Source of the DNA: Neiella marina
Lineage (GTDB): Bacteria; Pseudomonadota; Gammaproteobacteria; Enterobacterales; Neiellaceae
DNA: 64,000 nt
Reading direction: 5' to 3'
Assembly (NCBI RefSeq): GCF_002165625.1
Contig: NZ_NGNS01000007.1
Coordinates: forward strand, 1-64,000
The notes under the pieces are model-generated. The model searched no databases and was not told where the DNA came from. It saw only the letters and a list, made by a program, of their open reading frames with translations. Numbering within the stretch: the stretch's first letter is position 1; each line of letters starts with the position of its first letter. The position numbers and the translations under genes were made by a program. This document shows, piece after piece, positions 15,383-26,335 of this stretch.

Positions 15383-18300
15383 TTACTTCGCTAAGTTAGC
15401 CATGTGCATATCAAATGCAGCAGCGGCGATGTCATTGTCAGTTTCATACTTGCCAGTTGCGCGAGCTTGTTTCATGTACTCTTGCATCTGCTTGTAATCG
15501 ACCGGCATGACTTTAACGAATTTAGCGATAGCAGCATCCCAATCAGCCAATAGCTCGGCTGCGACTGCTGAACCAGTGTGCTGCTGGTGTTTTTCAATCA
15601 GCGCTTTGAGGCTAGCGATGTCATCAGCATCTTCGAGCTTTTCAAGTTGCACCATTTCCATGTTGCACTTGCTAGCGAAATCGCCGTTCACATCTAGAAC
15701 ATACGCTTCACCGCCACTCATACCCGCTGCGAAGTTACGGCCTGTTTCACCCAAGATAATGGCTTTACCGCCAGTCATGTATTCACAACCGTGGTCACCA
15801 ACACCTTCAACAACAGCGGTTACGCCAGAGTTACGAACACAGAAACGCTCACCGGCGATACCGTTAATGAATGCTTCACCTGAGGTGCCGCCGAAGAAGG
15901 CAACGTTACCAATCAGGATGTTTTTGCGTGGCTCGAACGGAGAGACTTTTGGCGGGTATACCACCAACTCCGCGCCCGATAAGCCCTTACCGAAGTAGTC
16001 ATTGGCATCGCCCTCAAGTTCAAAACGCACGCCGGCAGCGGCAAACGTACCAAAACTCTGACCGGCAGAGCCGTTGAATTTGACGCTAATGGTGTCGTAT
16101 GGCAGACCTTCGGCGCCGTATTTCTTGCTGACTTCGTTAGAAATCATGGTACCCACAGAGCGGTCGGTGTTGATGATTGGCATTTCAATCTCAACACGTT
16201 CGCCATTCTCAAGTGCGGCTTGTGCTTGTTCGATGAGCTTGCGATCAACGATATCGTGGATCAGGTGTTTCTGCTCAGTGCTGTTGTATAGCGTTTCGCC
16301 TTCAGCGGCATCTTCTTTGTGCAGCAGAGGTTTTAGATCAACGTGCTTGAATTTCCAGTGATCAACATCTTGGCGGATATCCAGACACTGAGTCTGACCA
16401 ACCATTTCGTCGATACTCTTGAAGCCAAGCTCGGCCATGATTTCACGCAGGCCTTGAACCATCATGGTGAAGAAGTTCACCACGTGTTCAACCTTACCGG
16501 CATAGCGCTCACGCAGCTCTTTATTCTGTGTGGCAATACCTACTGGGCAAGTGTTCAAGTGACACTTACGCATCATGGTACAACCTTCAACAATCAAGGC
16601 TGCGGTGGCAATACCCCATTCCTCGGCACCCAGGAGGGTAGCGACAGCAAGGTCACGTGGGGTCTTCATCTGACCATCGGCCTGAACTGTAATACGGCTA
16701 CGCAGACGGTTCTTCACCAGTGTCTGATGAGTTTCTGCCAGACCCAGCTCCCATGGCAGACCTGCGTGCTTGATTGAGCTCAATGGCGATGCACCTGTAC
16801 CACCGTCATAACCGGCAATCAGGACGACATCGGCATAACCTTTACAGACACCGGCTGCAATGGTGCCAACGCCAGCTTCAGATACCAACTTAACGTTGAT
16901 ACGAGCATCTCGGTTAGCGTTTTTCAAATCGTAGATCAGCTGAGCCAAATCTTCGATTGAGTAGATATCGTGGTGTGGCGGTGGTGAAATCAAACCAACG
17001 CCCGGAGTCGAACCACGGGTACGGCCAATCCAAGCATCAACCTTGTGACCTGGCAGCTGACCACCTTCACCAGGCTTGGCGCCCTGAGCCATCTTAATTT
17101 GGATTTCGTCAGCATTAGCCAAGTAGTGCGAGGTCACACCGAAGCGACCAGATGCAACCTGCTTAATGCGCGACTTCATGCTGTCGCCATTGTCCATTGG
17201 CTTAAAGCGAATTGGGTCTTCACCACCTTCACCTGAGTTGGACTTAGCGCCGATGCGGTTCATGGCGATTGCTAGGGTGGTGTGAGCTTCCCAAGAAATC
17301 GAACCAAATGACATGGCACCGGTAGCGAAACGCTTAAAAATGTTCTCTGCTGGCTCAACTTCGCTGATGTCGATTGCCGGACGATCCGACTTAATGTTCA
17401 GCAAGCCACGTAGCGTGAACGCTTCTGATGACTGATCATCAACTTCTTTGGCGTACTCTTTGAACTGCTCGTAGTTGTTATCAGCAGTTGAGTGTTGCAA
17501 CAAGCGAATGGTCGTTGGGTTGAACAGGTGACGCTCACCATCGTGACGCCAAGCGTATTCACCGCCAGTTGCCAGTACATCGTCAATGGCGATGCGGTTT
17601 TTCGCTGGGTAGCCCTCGCGATGTGTTTTCAGTGCTTCAGCAGCAATTTCATCCAAGCCAATGCCTTCAATACGGCTGACAGTGCCGGTGAAGTATTGCT
17701 TGATGACCTTAGAGTTGACACCCAAGGCTTCGAAAATTTGTGCACCTTGGTATGATTGCAAGGTAGAAATACCCATCTTCGAGAAGATTTTCAGCAAGCC
17801 AGAACCAACCGCTTTGATGTACTTGGCAAGAACTTGAGAATCACTCAGTTCTGGATCAATCACACCTTCGCTGCGCATTTCATTCAAGGTTTCGATGGCT
17901 AAGTACGGGTTAACCGCAGAAGCACCGTAGCCAATCAAAGTGGCGAAGTGGTGCGTTTCACGTACGTCTGCAGCTTCAACAACAATATCCGCTTTAGCGC
18001 GCAGGCCATTCTTAATCAGGTAGTGGTGAACGGCAGCCGTAGCCAGCAGCGATGGGATCGCAGCGTGGTCTGTGTTGGCATTGCGGTCACTCAAAATCAA
18101 AATGCTGTAACCATCGTTGACTGCATCTTTGGCATAACGGCAAAGCTTATCGAGTGCTTTTTCCATTTCGCCCGCTTCACCAGAAGCGTTGAACAGCGCA
18201 TCGAGAGTTTTCGCTTGCATGTGGTTGTGGTCAACATGCTTGAGCTTCATCAGCTGTTCGTTCGACAGAACAGGCTGTTTGATTTCAATCTTGTGGCAGT

Positions 18301-19981
18301 GCTCAGGTGTTTCAGACAGCAGGTTTTTGTTGGCACCTACGTAAGTGCGCAGTGACATTACCATCTCTTCACGAATCGGATCGATAGGTGGGTTGGTGAC
18401 CTGTGCGAACAACTGCTTGAAGTAGTTTGATAGATGCTGTGGGCGATCAGACAGAACAGCCAATGGGTTATCGGCACCCATTGCACCCAAAGGTTCTTTG
18501 GCGGTGCTTACCATTTGCGCCAAGATCACGTTCAGATCTTCGTGGGTATAGCCCGCAGCTTTTTGGCGCATGCGCAGAGGCAACAGCGCAGGCTGCTGCT
18601 CAACAGTGCTTGGCGTTGGCAAATCGTCGAGAACAACTTTGTTGTCTTTGAGCCATTCGCCATAAGGCTGGCGAGAACAAATGTCGGCCTTTACTTCATC
18701 ATCAGCAATGATGCGACCTTCTTTTAAGTCGGCAATGAAGATTTTACCTGGCTGGAGACGACCTTTTTTCACGACAGAGGCTGGGTCAACACATAAGGTG
18801 CCAGTTTCAGAACCCATCACGACCATGTCGTCTTTAGTGACTAAGTAACGCGATGGACGCAGGCCGTTACGGTCAAGAGTGGCGCCGATGACTTCACCGT
18901 CAGTGAAAGAAACCGAAGCAGGACCATCCCATGGCTCCATAATGCAGGCGTAGTACTCATAGAATGCGCGCTTAACTGCATCCATGTTTTCCTGAGTTTG
19001 CCAAGCTTCTGGTACCAGCATCATCATTACTTGTGCTAGCGGGCGGCCACTCATGACCAGCAGCTCAACTGTCATGTCGAGGTTAGCTGAGTCTGAGTTG
19101 TCTCGGTTACACACTGGATACAGCATCGCCAATTCTTCTTTTGAGAAGGCGACTGATTCAAACAACGCTTCGCGCGCTGCCATCCAGTTGACGTTACCTT
19201 TTACCGTGTTGATCTCACCGTTGTGTGACATAAAGCGGAACGGCTGAGCACGGCGCCAAGCAGGGAAGGTGTTGGTGGAGAAACGCGAATGGAACATTGC
19301 TAGGGCAGATGTTACTTCGTCGTTTTGCAAATCTAAGTAGTATTCGCGAACTTGCGCTGTGGTGAACTGACCTTTGTAGACAACAGTCTTGTTCGACAGC
19401 GACGCGATGTAGAACTCGTCTTTTTCACGAGCAATCGTCGAGTTAATCAAGTGAGCTGTGTATTTACGCAGAACAAACAGTTTACGTTGGAATTCTTTTT
19501 GGTTGAGCTCATTTGGCTTAATTAGGATAGCCTGCTCGATGCGAGGCTCTGTTTCTTTAGAAGCCTGACCCAAGCCAGAGTTGTCGCCTGGTACATGACG
19601 GTAACCGGCAACTTCAAGACCCAGTTTTTTGGCGCTGTCTTCAAACACGCTGCGGCATTGAGCGGCCATTTTTTGGTCTTGCGGGAAGAACATCATACCC
19701 ACACCGTAGTCACCGAATGCTGGCAAGGTAATGCCTTGTTTGGCTACTTCTTTGACTAGGAAGTCGTGTGGAATTTGAATCAGAATACCGGCACCGTCAC
19801 CAGAAGCAACGTCATAGCCAGTACCACCGCGGTGCTCCATGCAGGTCAGCATGGTCAACGCGTTTTCGATAATGTCGTGGGACTTTTGGCCCTTTAAGTT
19901 GGCAACAAAGCCGATGCCACAAGCATCGTGTTCAAAATCCGGGCGATAAAGGCCGTCAGATGAAACGTTATGTTGGGTCAT
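15383..19981 (-). CDS. gltB: Glutamate synthase (NADPH) large subunit
   Basis: This 1532-residue enzyme converts glutamine and 2-oxoglutarate to two glutamates. It begins with a propeptide whose removal exposes the catalytic cysteine in EHDACGIGF (Cys21). Domains in order are the glutamine amidotransferase (to about 430), the central domain, the FMN-binding synthase barrel ([35 protein letters not shown]), an Fe-S site ([12 protein letters not shown]) and the C-terminal beta-helix ([23 protein letters not shown]). Length is close to that of E. coli GltB. First gene of gltBD. Confidence 0.97.
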   Translation of the reverse strand: MTQHNVSSDGLYRPDFEHDACGIGFVANLKGQKSHDIIENALTMLTCMEHRGGTGYDVASGDGAGILIQIPHDFLVKEVAKQGITLPAFGDYGVGMMFFPQDQKMAAQCRSVFEDSAKKLGLEVAGYRHVPGDNSGLGQASKETEPRIEQAILIKPNELNQKEFQRKLFVLRKYTAHLINSTIAREKDEFYIASLSNKTVVYKGQFTTAQVREYYLDLQNDEVTSALAMFHSRFSTNTFPAWRRAQPFRFMSHNGEINTVKGNVNWMAAREALFESVAFSKEELAMLYPVCNRDNSDSANLDMTVELLVMSGRPLAQVMMMLVPEAWQTQENMDAVKRAFYEYYACIMEPWDGPASVSFTDGEVIGATLDRNGLRPSRYLVTKDDMVVMGSETGTLCVDPASVVKKGRLQPGKIFIADLKEGRIIADDEVKADICSRQPYGEWLKDNKVVLDDLPTPSTVEQQPALLPLRMRQKAAGYTHEDLNVILAQMVSTAKEPLGAMGADNPLAVLSDRPQHLSNYFKQLFAQVTNPPIDPIREEMVMSLRTYVGANKNLLSETPEHCHKIEIKQPVLSNEQLMKLKHVDHNHMQAKTLDALFNASGEAGEMEKALDKLCRYAKDAVNDGYSILILSDRNANTDHAAIPSLLATAAVHHYLIKNGLRAKADIVVEAADVRETHHFATLIGYGASAVNPYLAIETLNEMRSEGVIDPELSDSQVLAKYIKAVGSGLLKIFSKMGISTLQSYQGAQIFEALGVNSKVIKQYFTGTVSRIEGIGLDEIAAEALKTHREGYPAKNRIAIDDVLATGGEYAWRHDGERHLFNPTTIRLLQHSTADNNYEQFKEYAKEVDDQSSEAFTLRGLLNIKSDRPAIDISEVEPAENIFKRFATGAMSFGSISWEAHTTLAIAMNRIGAKSNSGEGGEDPIRFKPMDNGDSMKSRIKQVASGRFGVTSHYLANADEIQIKMAQGAKPGEGGQLPGHKVDAWIGRTRGSTPGVGLISPPPHHDIYSIEDLAQLIYDLKNANRDARINVKLVSEAGVGTIAAGVCKGYADVVLIAGYDGGTGASPLSSIKHAGLPWELGLAETHQTLVKNRLRSRITVQADGQMKTPRDLAVATLLGAEEWGIATAALIVEGCTMMRKCHLNTCPVGIATQNKELRERYAGKVEHVVNFFTMMVQGLREIMAELGFKSIDEMVGQTQCLDIRQDVDHWKFKHVDLKPLLHKEDAAEGETLYNSTEQKHLIHDIVDRKLIEQAQAALENGERVEIEMPIINTDRSVGTMISNEVSKKYGAEGLPYDTISVKFNGSAGQSFGTFAAAGVRFELEGDANDYFGKGLSGAELVVYPPKVSPFEPRKNILIGNVAFFGGTSGEAFINGIAGERFCVRNSGVTAVVEGVGDHGCEYMTGGKAIILGETGRNFAAGMSGGEAYVLDVNGDFASKCNMEMVQLEKLEDADDIASLKALIEKHQQHTGSAVAAELLADWDAAIAKFVKVMPVDYKQMQEYMKQARATGKYETDNDIAAAAFDMHMANLAK

Positions 19982-20474
19982 ATTGGTTCCCGTCTGTTAT
20001 TTGCTCCAGCGCAATAGTGGAGCAGTTACTTTCCAAAATTCATCATGCTGGGCGCGCGCAAACGCTCTTGAGGTAGGCTCGGCCAGCAACATCAATGAAT
20101 ATTTATAAAATCCAATCTCAAATCACGGCTTATTTGTTTATTTCTAGCTGCCGTGTTCAATTCAGCCGCATATTATGCACATTTTTTACTTTAATGCTCG
20201 TGTTTAACGAACTAGATGTGAATATTTATGCGTTTTTTAGTGAGTAGCGTACAAGACCAGATTTTCACTGGGACGACAAGTAAAAAAACACCCTTAGTTG
20301 AGCTAGATCTAAGGTGCGGGCGAGATCACATTCGTTCAATCGCGCCAGATGTCGATTTACCTTGATGACACTGTGTTAACGTTTCAATGCATAAGATTGC
20401 AATTTAACCAGCTAAGCATTGATTTTGTGACGATTGCTGAAGTGGCTCGTTTAACGAGGTTTAGGTTGACGAAA
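19982..20474. other. Gene-free leader and promoter region of gltB
   Basis: About 490 bases without a credible gene lie between the gltB start and the terminator of the downstream lipoprotein gene. The middle part (about 20100-20240) is AT-rich and probably contains the gltB promoter. A CATAAT -10-like element can be read on the minus strand near 20172, but no clear -35. I see no unambiguous operator. Confidence 0.4.
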
Positions 20475-20496
20475 AAGGCCGCCAAGTGGCGACCTT
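20475..20496 (-). terminator. Terminator of the small lipoprotein gene
   Basis: AAGGCCGCC (20475-20483) pairs with GGCGACCTT (20488-20496) with one mismatch. A T-run follows on the minus strand, 25 bases beyond the stop. Confidence 0.75.
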
Positions 20497-20521
20497 AGTA
20501 ATTCAAACATGGGTTTTATTG

Positions 20522-20962
20522 CTATTTTGCTAGTTCGACCCAAACTTCACGCGGCTTTTTCGAGTCATCAATGTAGAAGTTGTAAGCACCGGTCTTCTCA
20601 ACTTTGATAACGAAGTTTGAGTATGACGAATTGCAGTTTACTTGAACGGGCTTACCTAGCACGATCGTTTCGTCTTCACTCTTGTTGTAGCCGCAGTTTG
20701 AACCTGAAGACCAAAGATCATCGGCAAACTTAAAGCCGAGCGTGTCGCCTGCTGAAAGAGACACAGTTGCCATGTAGACGCTGTCTTTGTCCGTAGGCTG
20801 TACTTTATGCTTTGGATCGGCATTCCAGCCATTAAAATCACCGCGAACAAAGAAGTAGTCGCTGAGCGGTTTCGCTGCGCCACTGCCGCCGTCGCCAGTA
20901 GAAGAGCAACCAGAAATGAGTGCTGATGCAGCCAGAGCGGCCACCAGAATTTTTTTGTACAT
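20522..20962 (-). CDS. Small lipoprotein with E-set/CBM48-like domain
   Basis: This 146-residue protein has a lipoprotein signal ending ISGC (Cys19) and a short glycine/serine linker. The body begins YFFVRGDFNGWNADP, the opening strand typical of immunoglobulin-like E-set domains in starch-binding and isoamylase-N proteins, and ends in a YNFYIDD strand. Cysteines at about 89 and 110 could form a disulfide. I infer a surface or periplasmic carbohydrate-binding role, without proof. It is single-gene, with its own terminator. Not a family I can name precisely. Confidence 0.7.
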   Translation of the reverse strand: MYKKILVAALAASALISGCSSTGDGGSGAAKPLSDYFFVRGDFNGWNADPKHKVQPTDKDSVYMATVSLSAGDTLGFKFADDLWSSGSNCGYNKSEDETIVLGKPVQVNCNSSYSNFVIKVEKTGAYNFYIDDSKKPREVWVELAK

Positions 20963-21108
20963 AGCCTTTTCCTTGTGGAATTGTTTGTTGTTTCAGACCG
21001 ATACTTAGCCGTGTATCGGTACCTAGCCATGTGTTTTATAACAAAGGATTAGTTGCAGAAGGTTGACGGCCTGCGCATATTTGCAAGCCGATTGACCGTT
21101 GAATGCAA

Positions 21109-22410
21109 TTAAACCGGTCCCACAGCCTGACAGATCGCCTTGGTCAGTGAATTGAGTTGTTGTTCATTGATAATGAACGGCGGCATGACATAAGCCAGTT
21201 TACCGAACGGTCGGATCCAGGCGCCATTTGCGATCACTCGCGACTGCAATGCGGCAACATCGATCGCTTGCTTCATTTCGATTACACCAATTGCGCCGAG
21301 CACCCTGACGTCGGCCACTTGGTCTGACTTGGCACACGGTGCTAAACCCCTTTTAAGCCCTTGCTCAATGTGCTTAACGCGCTGTTGCCAGGGGGATGCT
21401 AACAGTAGATCAATACTGGCGTTGGCAATGGCACAGGCCAGCGGATTCCCCATAAATGTCGGCCCGTGCATAAACACACCTGCGGCCGATTGGCACACTG
21501 TTTCGGCGACATCATCGGTGCAAAGTGTTGCCGCCAGTGACAAGGTGCCGCCGGTCAATGCTTTACCAAGGCACATAATATCTGGGCAAATCATGGCATG
21601 CTCGACGGCGAATAATTTACCGGTGCGACCGAAGCCAGTGGCAATTTCATCAGCAATCAGCAACACCTCGTGTTCATCACACAATTGGCGAATGAAGGTC
21701 AGATACTCAGGATTGTAAAAGCGCATGCCGCCAGCGCCTTGTACCACCGGCTCGATAATAAATGCCGCCAGGCTATCGGAATGCAGTTCAAAGGCCTGCG
21801 CCACTTCATGTTGCCAGCTGTTATCGAGCGGCATATCAAATCCTGCAGGCGGTGCCGGTAAGAACATTGCCTGCGGCAGTACGTCACGAAACAGGCTGTG
21901 CATGCCGTTGACTGGATCGCAGACTGACATGGCGCCAAAAGTGTCGCCATGGTAGCCATTGCGAACGGTGATAAACCGAGATTTTTGCGGTTTACGATTG
22001 CCGTGCCAATACTGTAACGCCATCTTCATCGCCACTTCGACACTGACAGAACCAGAGTCAGACAGAAAAACTCGCTGTAGCGGTTGCGACGTTAGCTCAA
22101 TCAATTTACGACACAACTCAGTTGCGGGCTGGTGCGTGAGGCCACCGAACATGACATGGCTCATAGACTCGATTTGATTGCGAATTGCTTGGTTAATTTC
22201 TTTAACCTGATAACCGTGAATGGCGCTCCACCAGCTGGCCATGCCATCGATAAGACGCTTGCCGTTTGTCAATTCAATTTCGCAGCCCGCGGCGGATTTA
22301 ACGGCATAGTTATCATTTATTGGATTTGCTGACGAATAGGGGTGCCAGACATGGTTTCGATCAAAGTTAGTATCGACCAACTTGTTATCTTGGTGTAATG
22401 ATTTGCTCAT
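21109..22410 (-). CDS. bioA: Adenosylmethionine-8-amino-7-oxononanoate aminotransferase
   Basis: This 433-residue PLP enzyme makes 7,8-diaminopelargonate from KAPA using S-adenosylmethionine as amino donor. Motifs: HPYSS near residue 18, DGMASWWSAIHGY near 48, the D of LLIADEIATGFGRTG, and the PLP lysine in CLGKALTGG. The start ATG at 22410 is used since it gives the family N-terminus and length (E. coli 429); an upstream in-frame start would run into the operator. It is divergent from bioB across a BirA-type operator. Confidence 0.96.
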   Translation of the reverse strand: MSKSLHQDNKLVDTNFDRNHVWHPYSSANPINDNYAVKSAAGCEIELTNGKRLIDGMASWWSAIHGYQVKEINQAIRNQIESMSHVMFGGLTHQPATELCRKLIELTSQPLQRVFLSDSGSVSVEVAMKMALQYWHGNRKPQKSRFITVRNGYHGDTFGAMSVCDPVNGMHSLFRDVLPQAMFLPAPPAGFDMPLDNSWQHEVAQAFELHSDSLAAFIIEPVVQGAGGMRFYNPEYLTFIRQLCDEHEVLLIADEIATGFGRTGKLFAVEHAMICPDIMCLGKALTGGTLSLAATLCTDDVAETVCQSAAGVFMHGPTFMGNPLACAIANASIDLLLASPWQQRVKHIEQGLKRGLAPCAKSDQVADVRVLGAIGVIEMKQAIDVAALQSRVIANGAWIRPFGKLAYVMPPFIINEQQLNSLTKAICQAVGPV

Positions 22411-22421
22411 AAATAAACCAG

Positions 22422-22455
22422 TAGTCAACATAATCAAATATGTTGTCGTTGACTG
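22422..22455. promoter_or_regulatory. BirA operator between bioA and bioB
   Basis: TAGTCAAC (22422-22429) and GTTGACTG (22448-22455) form an inverted repeat with an 18-base spacer. This is the same geometry as the E. coli bio operator (TTGTAAAC-18-GTTTACAA). Biotinoyl-AMP-loaded BirA would repress both directions. Confidence 0.8.
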
Positions 22456-22517
22456 CGATAGGGTTGGCGCTAGACTAGCGGCCAGATAAGCGCTTTGCAA
22501 ATAGAAAGGAAGGTTTC

Positions 22518-23576
22518 ATGTCGTTTAATGATTCGCTCGGTTCTGTCCGCCACAACTGGACGCTGGATGAAGTTAACGCTTTGTTTCAAATGCCATTTAA
22601 TGATTTGTTGTTTCAGGCTCAGGCTGTTCATCGACAACACTTCGATGCCAATGCTGTGCAAGTTAGTACCTTGTTATCAATTAAAACTGGCGCTTGCCCT
22701 GAAGATTGTAGCTATTGCCCACAAAGCGCCCGTTACAACACCGACCTCGAAACCCAAAAGCTCATGGAAGTGCAAGATGTGTTAGAAAAAGCTGCCGAGG
22801 CTAAACAGTCTGGTAGTGAGCGCTTTTGCATGGGAGCCGCTTGGCGCAACCCAAAAGATAGAGACATGCCTTACATCATTAAAATGATTGAGGGCGTTAA
22901 GGACATGGGTTTGGAAACCTGTATGACGTTAGGCATGCTGACTAAAGATCAAGCCCAAGCGTTGGCCGACGCAGGATTGGATTACTACAACCACAATCTC
23001 GATACCTCACCTGAATTTTACGGTGAAATCATTAGCACTCGTACCTATGAAGATCGCCTCAACACCTTAGACAATGTCCGTGCCGCTGGCATGAATGTTT
23101 GTTCAGGTGGCATCGTTGGATTGGGTGAAAATGCTAATGATCGCTCTGGCTTGTTGATGACATTGGCCAACCTCGACCAACACCCAGAGAGTGTGCCGAT
23201 TAACATGTTGGTAAAAGTTGAGGGCACGCCGTTGGCAGATCAAGAAGACCTGGATCCATTTGAGTTTATTCGCACTATTGCGGTGGCGCGGATCATGATG
23301 CCCAAATCTTATGTCCGCTTGAGTGCCGGCCGAGAAGAGATGAACGACCAAATGCAAGCAATGTGTTTTCTTGCCGGCGCCAATAGTGTGTTTTATGGCT
23401 GTAAATTGCTAACCACAGACAACCCGGATGAAGATGCCGATCGGGCACTGTTCCGCCGCTTGGGTATCAATTCTGAAATGTCCAAAGGCTATAGCGATGA
23501 GGTAGAGCAGTACGCGATTGAGCAGGCGGTTAAAGACAAACAAACCCAAGGCATGTTCTACGACGCAACCACTTAA
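22518..23576 (+). CDS. bioB: Biotin synthase
   Basis: This 352-residue radical-SAM enzyme inserts sulfur into dethiobiotin. The radical-SAM cysteines are Cys60, Cys64 and Cys67 in [13 protein letters not shown]. Other family motifs include [32 protein letters not shown] and the C-terminal [11 protein letters not shown]. The ribosome site AGGAAGG precedes the ATG. The stop overlaps the bioF start by one base. Confidence 0.97.
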   Translation: MSFNDSLGSVRHNWTLDEVNALFQMPFNDLLFQAQAVHRQHFDANAVQVSTLLSIKTGACPEDCSYCPQSARYNTDLETQKLMEVQDVLEKAAEAKQSGSERFCMGAAWRNPKDRDMPYIIKMIEGVKDMGLETCMTLGMLTKDQAQALADAGLDYYNHNLDTSPEFYGEIISTRTYEDRLNTLDNVRAAGMNVCSGGIVGLGENANDRSGLLMTLANLDQHPESVPINMLVKVEGTPLADQEDLDPFEFIRTIAVARIMMPKSYVRLSAGREEMNDQMQAMCFLAGANSVFYGCKLLTTDNPDEDADRALFRRLGINSEMSKGYSDEVEQYAIEQAVKDKQTQGMFYDATT

Positions 23577-24748
23577 TGAACAAATTAAGTCAACGTATCA
23601 CTGCTGGTTTGCAGCACCAACGGCAACAAGGGCGTTGGCGTCAGCAAGTTGCTCGTACCTCAGGTCATGGCCGGCTGCTGAGTCATAGTAATGGCACGAC
23701 ACTGATTAATTTTGCCAGTAACGATTACCTGGGCCTAGCGAACGATGCGATTGTTCGGCAAGCCTTTGTGAAGGCAGCTGATCAGTATGGCGTCGGTAGC
23801 GGTGGTTCAGCCTTAATCACCGGCTATCATCAGTTGCATCAGCATTTATGCGAGCAACTTGCTGATATCACTGGCATGCAGCGAGTGATGTTGTTTGGCT
23901 CAGGATTTGCTGCCAACCAAGGTGTCATTACCGCTTTGATGAAGTCTGGCGACTTGTTGATTCAGGACAAACTGAATCATGCATCGCTGATTGATGCCGG
24001 ACTTCATTGTCGGGCTGATAGTGTGCGGTATCGCCATAACGATTTGACCAGCGCTGAACAGCAACTTCAGCGCCAGGCTGAAGCCAAACTGCTGGTTACT
24101 GAATCAGTGTTTTCGATGGATGGTGATCAAGCACCATTGAATGAGTTGGCTCAACGAAGCCAGCGCCATGAAGCCATGTTTATGGTCGATGATGCCCACG
24201 GACTCGGTGTCATTGGTGATCAGGGCTTGGGGGCGACTAGCATTGAGCCAAATATTGATGTCTACATGGCGACCTTTGGCAAAGCCCTTGGCGTGGGTGG
24301 CGCGATGATAGCTGGCGATAAGGATATCATTGAGTATCTCACTCAGTTTTGTCGCCACTATGTTTACACCACGGCAATGCCACCAGCGATGGCTGCAGCT
24401 GCAAGTGCCGCATTAAACCGACTAACAAATGAACCTGAATTGGTGGCGACCCTAAAGCACCGGATCGGGCTGTTTAAAAAGCTCGCGCAGCAAGCTAATT
24501 TGCCGCTATTGCCATCAAATACGGCAATTCAACCGGTACTCTTGCCTGGCAATGACACTGTTGTGAGCACTGCCGAGTACATGCGCCAACGCGGCTTTGC
24601 TGTTGGCGCTATCCGCGCGCCAACAGTAAAAGCTGGGCAAGAACGGTTACGGCTGACTATTAGTGCGAGTCACACTGAACGCGATATTGAGAATTGTGTT
24701 GCGACCCTAAATGAAGAGATGGGGCGCATGCAGGAGCACATTGAATGA
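23576..24748 (+). CDS. bioF: 8-amino-7-oxononanoate synthase
   Basis: This 390-residue PLP enzyme condenses pimeloyl-ACP with alanine to form KAPA. Motifs: NFASNDYLGLAND near 42, GVGSGGSALITGYH, DDAHGLGVIG, and the PLP lysine in ATFGKALGVGGA near 237. Length equals the family (E. coli 384). It overlaps bioB by one base and bioC by four, so translation is coupled. Confidence 0.96.
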   Translation: MNKLSQRITAGLQHQRQQGRWRQQVARTSGHGRLLSHSNGTTLINFASNDYLGLANDAIVRQAFVKAADQYGVGSGGSALITGYHQLHQHLCEQLADITGMQRVMLFGSGFAANQGVITALMKSGDLLIQDKLNHASLIDAGLHCRADSVRYRHNDLTSAEQQLQRQAEAKLLVTESVFSMDGDQAPLNELAQRSQRHEAMFMVDDAHGLGVIGDQGLGATSIEPNIDVYMATFGKALGVGGAMIAGDKDIIEYLTQFCRHYVYTTAMPPAMAAAASAALNRLTNEPELVATLKHRIGLFKKLAQQANLPLLPSNTAIQPVLLPGNDTVVSTAEYMRQRGFAVGAIRAPTVKAGQERLRLTISASHTERDIENCVATLNEEMGRMQEHIE

Positions 24749-25515
24749 CAGTAATTGAGGTTAAACCCTCCGTAGCACGACAGTTTTCTCGTGCCTCAAA
24801 ACGCTACCATAAGGCCGCTACGGTGCAACAGCAAGTTGGTCGCAACTTGCTCGCTTACAACCCTGTACGCAAGGCTCAGGTTGCCATTGATCTCGGCTGT
24901 GGCCCGGGTAGTTTTGCGCCAGCATTGGCATCCGTTTCCGAGCAACTATTTGCCGTTGACCTGAGCCCTGCGATGTTGCAGCAGTGCCGTTTGGCGAGTG
25001 ACAAAGTCGTTGCCGTGCAAGGTGATGCGCAGTACCTGCCATTTACCGACAGTTCGGTTGACTTGATTTTTAGCTCTCTGGCATTGCAGTGGGTTAGTGA
25101 TTTGAATTCGGTGTTTGAAGAGGCGCAACGAGTACTTAAACCCGGCGGCAGCTTGGTATTCAGCTGTGTGATGGAGGGCTCTTTGTGGCAGTTGAAAAAG
25201 TCTTGGCTCAAAGTCGATGACTATGATCACGTCAATCGATTTGCCAGCGTTGCCAGCCTTGAGCAATCGGTTAGGCAAGCTAAGTTGCACAAAGCTATTG
25301 GCGTGGTTCGTCCCCACACCTTTTGGTATCCGGATATTAGAACCCTGTTTAGTTCCATTCGTGACGTTGGGGCCAACACCGTAATTGGCGCCAAGCGCAA
25401 GGGTTTGATTGGTCGCCACCTATGGCAGAAATTTCATGATGCTTATGAAAACTATCGGACCGATGAAGGGCTGCCACTGACCTATCAGATTTATTATGGG
25501 GTGGTTAGCAAATGA
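24745..25515 (+). CDS. bioC: Malonyl-ACP O-methyltransferase
   Basis: This 256-residue SAM methyltransferase starts pimeloyl chain synthesis by masking malonyl-ACP as a methyl ester. The SAM motif is AIDLGCGPGSFAPALA near 49, followed by VDLSPAMLQQC and the acidic GDAQYLPF. It overlaps bioF and bioD by four bases each. The esterase that removes the methyl group (BioH or an analogue) is not in the window. Confidence 0.94.
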   Translation: MTVIEVKPSVARQFSRASKRYHKAATVQQQVGRNLLAYNPVRKAQVAIDLGCGPGSFAPALASVSEQLFAVDLSPAMLQQCRLASDKVVAVQGDAQYLPFTDSSVDLIFSSLALQWVSDLNSVFEEAQRVLKPGGSLVFSCVMEGSLWQLKKSWLKVDDYDHVNRFASVASLEQSVRQAKLHKAIGVVRPHTFWYPDIRTLFSSIRDVGANTVIGAKRKGLIGRHLWQKFHDAYENYRTDEGLPLTYQIYYGVVSK

Positions 25516-26198
25516 CCACTATATTTGTCACGGCTACAGATACAGATGCTGGTAAAACAGCGATTACTAGTGCCATTCTCTATGGCCTTCAAGCGAATGG
25601 TAAGTCATGCCTTGGTTACAAACCTATTGCTGCCGGTGCGAACTATCATGATGGCGTATTGATTAACGATGATGCCGTCGCTTTGGCGACGAACAGTTCA
25701 GTCGAAGTTACCAGCAGCGACATCAATCCAGTATGCTTTGCGGCACCAATTGCCCCCCATATTGCCGCCCAACAAGATCAACAAAACATTGACTTGAAGG
25801 CGATAGACCAACACTTTTGCCAACTCAATGGCCAGCACCCTACTGACGTTCAATTGGTCGAAGGGGCAGGCGGTTGGCGGCTTCCGCTCAATCTCAGTGG
25901 CGATACCTTGGCTCAATGGCCATCGCAACGCGGTTGGCCTGTCATTTTAGTGGTCGGCCTTAAGTTGGGCTGCTTAAATCATGCGCTATTGACGGTTGAG
26001 GCGATCAGTCAAGACGACTGCCATATTGTTGGTTGGGTAGGTAACACCATTGATCCAACCATGTCGATGAGGGATGAAAACATCGCGTCGCTCAACACCT
26101 TGCTTCCTGCGCCTTGCTTAGGAATTGTTCCTTACCTCGACGAGCCATCGGCAAGTAACATTTGGCCATACATCGCTAAAGGCCTAATCAACCCCTAA
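25512..26198 (+). CDS. bioD: ATP-dependent dethiobiotin synthetase
   Basis: This 228-residue enzyme closes the ureido ring of dethiobiotin using ATP and CO2. A P-loop-like VTATDTDAGKTAITSAIL begins the protein, with YKPIAAG near 36 and LVEGAGGWRLPL near 115. Length fits E. coli BioD (225). It is the last gene of bioBFCD, starting four bases inside bioC. Confidence 0.95.
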   Translation: MTTIFVTATDTDAGKTAITSAILYGLQANGKSCLGYKPIAAGANYHDGVLINDDAVALATNSSVEVTSSDINPVCFAAPIAPHIAAQQDQQNIDLKAIDQHFCQLNGQHPTDVQLVEGAGGWRLPLNLSGDTLAQWPSQRGWPVILVVGLKLGCLNHALLTVEAISQDDCHIVGWVGNTIDPTMSMRDENIASLNTLLPAPCLGIVPYLDEPSASNIWPYIAKGLINP

Positions 26199-26205
26199 CC
26201 TGTAA

Positions 26206-26335
26206 GACCAATATAAGTGTTATAACTTGCCGCATAGCTTGTGCGTTAGATTGAATATTGGTCAGTCAGATGGGTAAGCACTTTGGAACTGGGGTTAATG
26301 TCACAAACTTACCATAAAATATATTTTGGTAAGTT
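26206..26335. promoter_or_regulatory. Two inverted repeats after bioD
   Basis: GACCAATAT (26206-26214) matches ATATTGGTC (26255-26263) as a perfect 9-base inverted repeat. AACTTACCA (26306-26314) matches TGGTAAGTT (26327-26335) with a 12-base spacer. Neither is followed by a T-run, so operators are more likely than terminators. They share the ACCA/TGGT core of the palindrome at 26785. Confidence 0.45.

Noticed and set aside
15507-18727. Several plus-strand open frames of 63-163 residues across gltB
   Set aside because: They are antisense to the intact gltB reading frame, with no ribosome sites and composition explained by the gltB codons.
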